Part shown: positions 63,609 through 64,000 of the stretch, piece after piece | Layout: each line of letters opens with the position of its first letter | How positions within the stretch are numbered: position 1 is the stretch's first letter | NCBI RefSeq assembly: GCF_030269925.1 | Contig: NC_085117.1 | Span: 4,438,501 to 4,502,500, forward strand | Direction of reading: 5' to 3' | Source: Bombyx mori | Lineage: Eukaryota > Arthropoda > Insecta > Lepidoptera > Bombycidae | DNA: 64,000 nucleotides | The notes under the pieces: generated by a model | What the model saw: the letters and a program-made list of their open reading frames with translations, nothing else | Database searches by the model: none | What the model was told of the DNA's origin: nothing | Position numbers and translations under genes: made by a program

Positions 63609-64000
63609 ACGTGTGTTGTATTGTGTGTGATATGTAAATATTTTATTTATTTATTTATATATATATACGCATGCATACATTCGATCGTTCTTAATTTTTA
63701 TCGTTTATCCGATTTCTCACGCTCTCGCGCGCGTTTGTCGCGACGATATTGAATCTGACTGCTGACATTATATATCTAATACTGCTGCGTACTGCACGCG
63801 CACGGCAGCACACGCATAAAACTATACGCGCACTACAAAATACCATTACTGACACCGAAATTACAGTGTTGTTCTGTGTTTGTGGTGTGTGTGTGTGTGT
63901 GTGTGATGCAGTAGTTGTGTGTGTGTGTGTCGTCGTGTCGATTCGATTGCCGTCGTGACACTAGTGCGCTCGAGAGCGAGAACGCGGTGATCGAAAGAAA
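63609..64000 (+). other. Internal transcribed spacer 1, start
   Basis: Begins directly after the conserved 18S end and continues past the window. It has a (GT)n run at about 63880-63904 and another near 63916-63931. ORFs here are chance. Confidence 0.9.

Overview
The window is moth DNA, almost certainly silkworm (Bombyx mori or a very close relative). The 28S rRNA gene carries R2 and R1 retrotransposons at their classic sites, with ORFs matching what I remember of the silkworm elements. A tRNA-headed SINE of the Bm1 type is also present, as are lepidopteran Helitrons, a CR1/jockey LINE tail and a piggyBac relic. I see no ordinary single-copy host gene. Nearly everything is transposable element (TE) or ribosomal DNA.

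Left part (1-39.96 kb) is a dense TE graveyard. (a) 0.4-4.5 kb: ~420 bp inverted repeats around a 5'-truncated CR1/jockey LINE with an open reverse transcriptase (RT) frame. (b) 4.6-9.0 kb: tandem repeats, a family of GAAGTGAAAC-ended repeats, a deleted piggyBac with TTAA ends and a jockey 3' end with a 12-bp target duplication. (c) 9.0-25.1 kb: a BEL/Pao retrotransposon whose gag is split by a 12-kb I-like LINE (exact 12-bp duplication). That LINE holds a MITE, a Bm1 SINE, a Ty3/gypsy element and a maT-type mariner. (d) 25.1-32.5 kb: a fold-back composite with a LINE fragment between its arms, then a spliced DDE-like multicopy gene broken by stops and by a Helitron that itself holds a LINE. 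(e) 32.9-39.96 kb: a reverse-strand I-like LINE, interrupted by a Helitron carrying a complete miniature LTR element (TRIM), then a degenerate reverse-strand copia.

Right part (about 39.97-64 kb) is the edge of an rDNA array on the + strand. A 5'-truncated 28S begins directly at the broken copia element. It is interrupted by R2 (41106-44807), R1 (44882-49912) and a gypsy element with apparently identical LTRs (50570-56516). After the 28S 3' end come an intergenic spacer with two ~1.65 kb tandem units built from microsatellites, an ETS region, a complete 18S gene (about 61702-63608) and the start of ITS1. The first 28S copy cannot make functional rRNA; the next unit begins with a normal-looking 18S.

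No TE here looks able to move by itself, because each has lost essential parts or carries stops, frameshifts or active-site changes. The order of insertion can be read from the nesting. The points most worth checking are the copia/28S junction, the triple-hit 28S gene, the R2 copy whose deletion keeps one frame open, the small membrane-protein ORF in the rDNA gypsy element, and the TRIM inside a Helitron.
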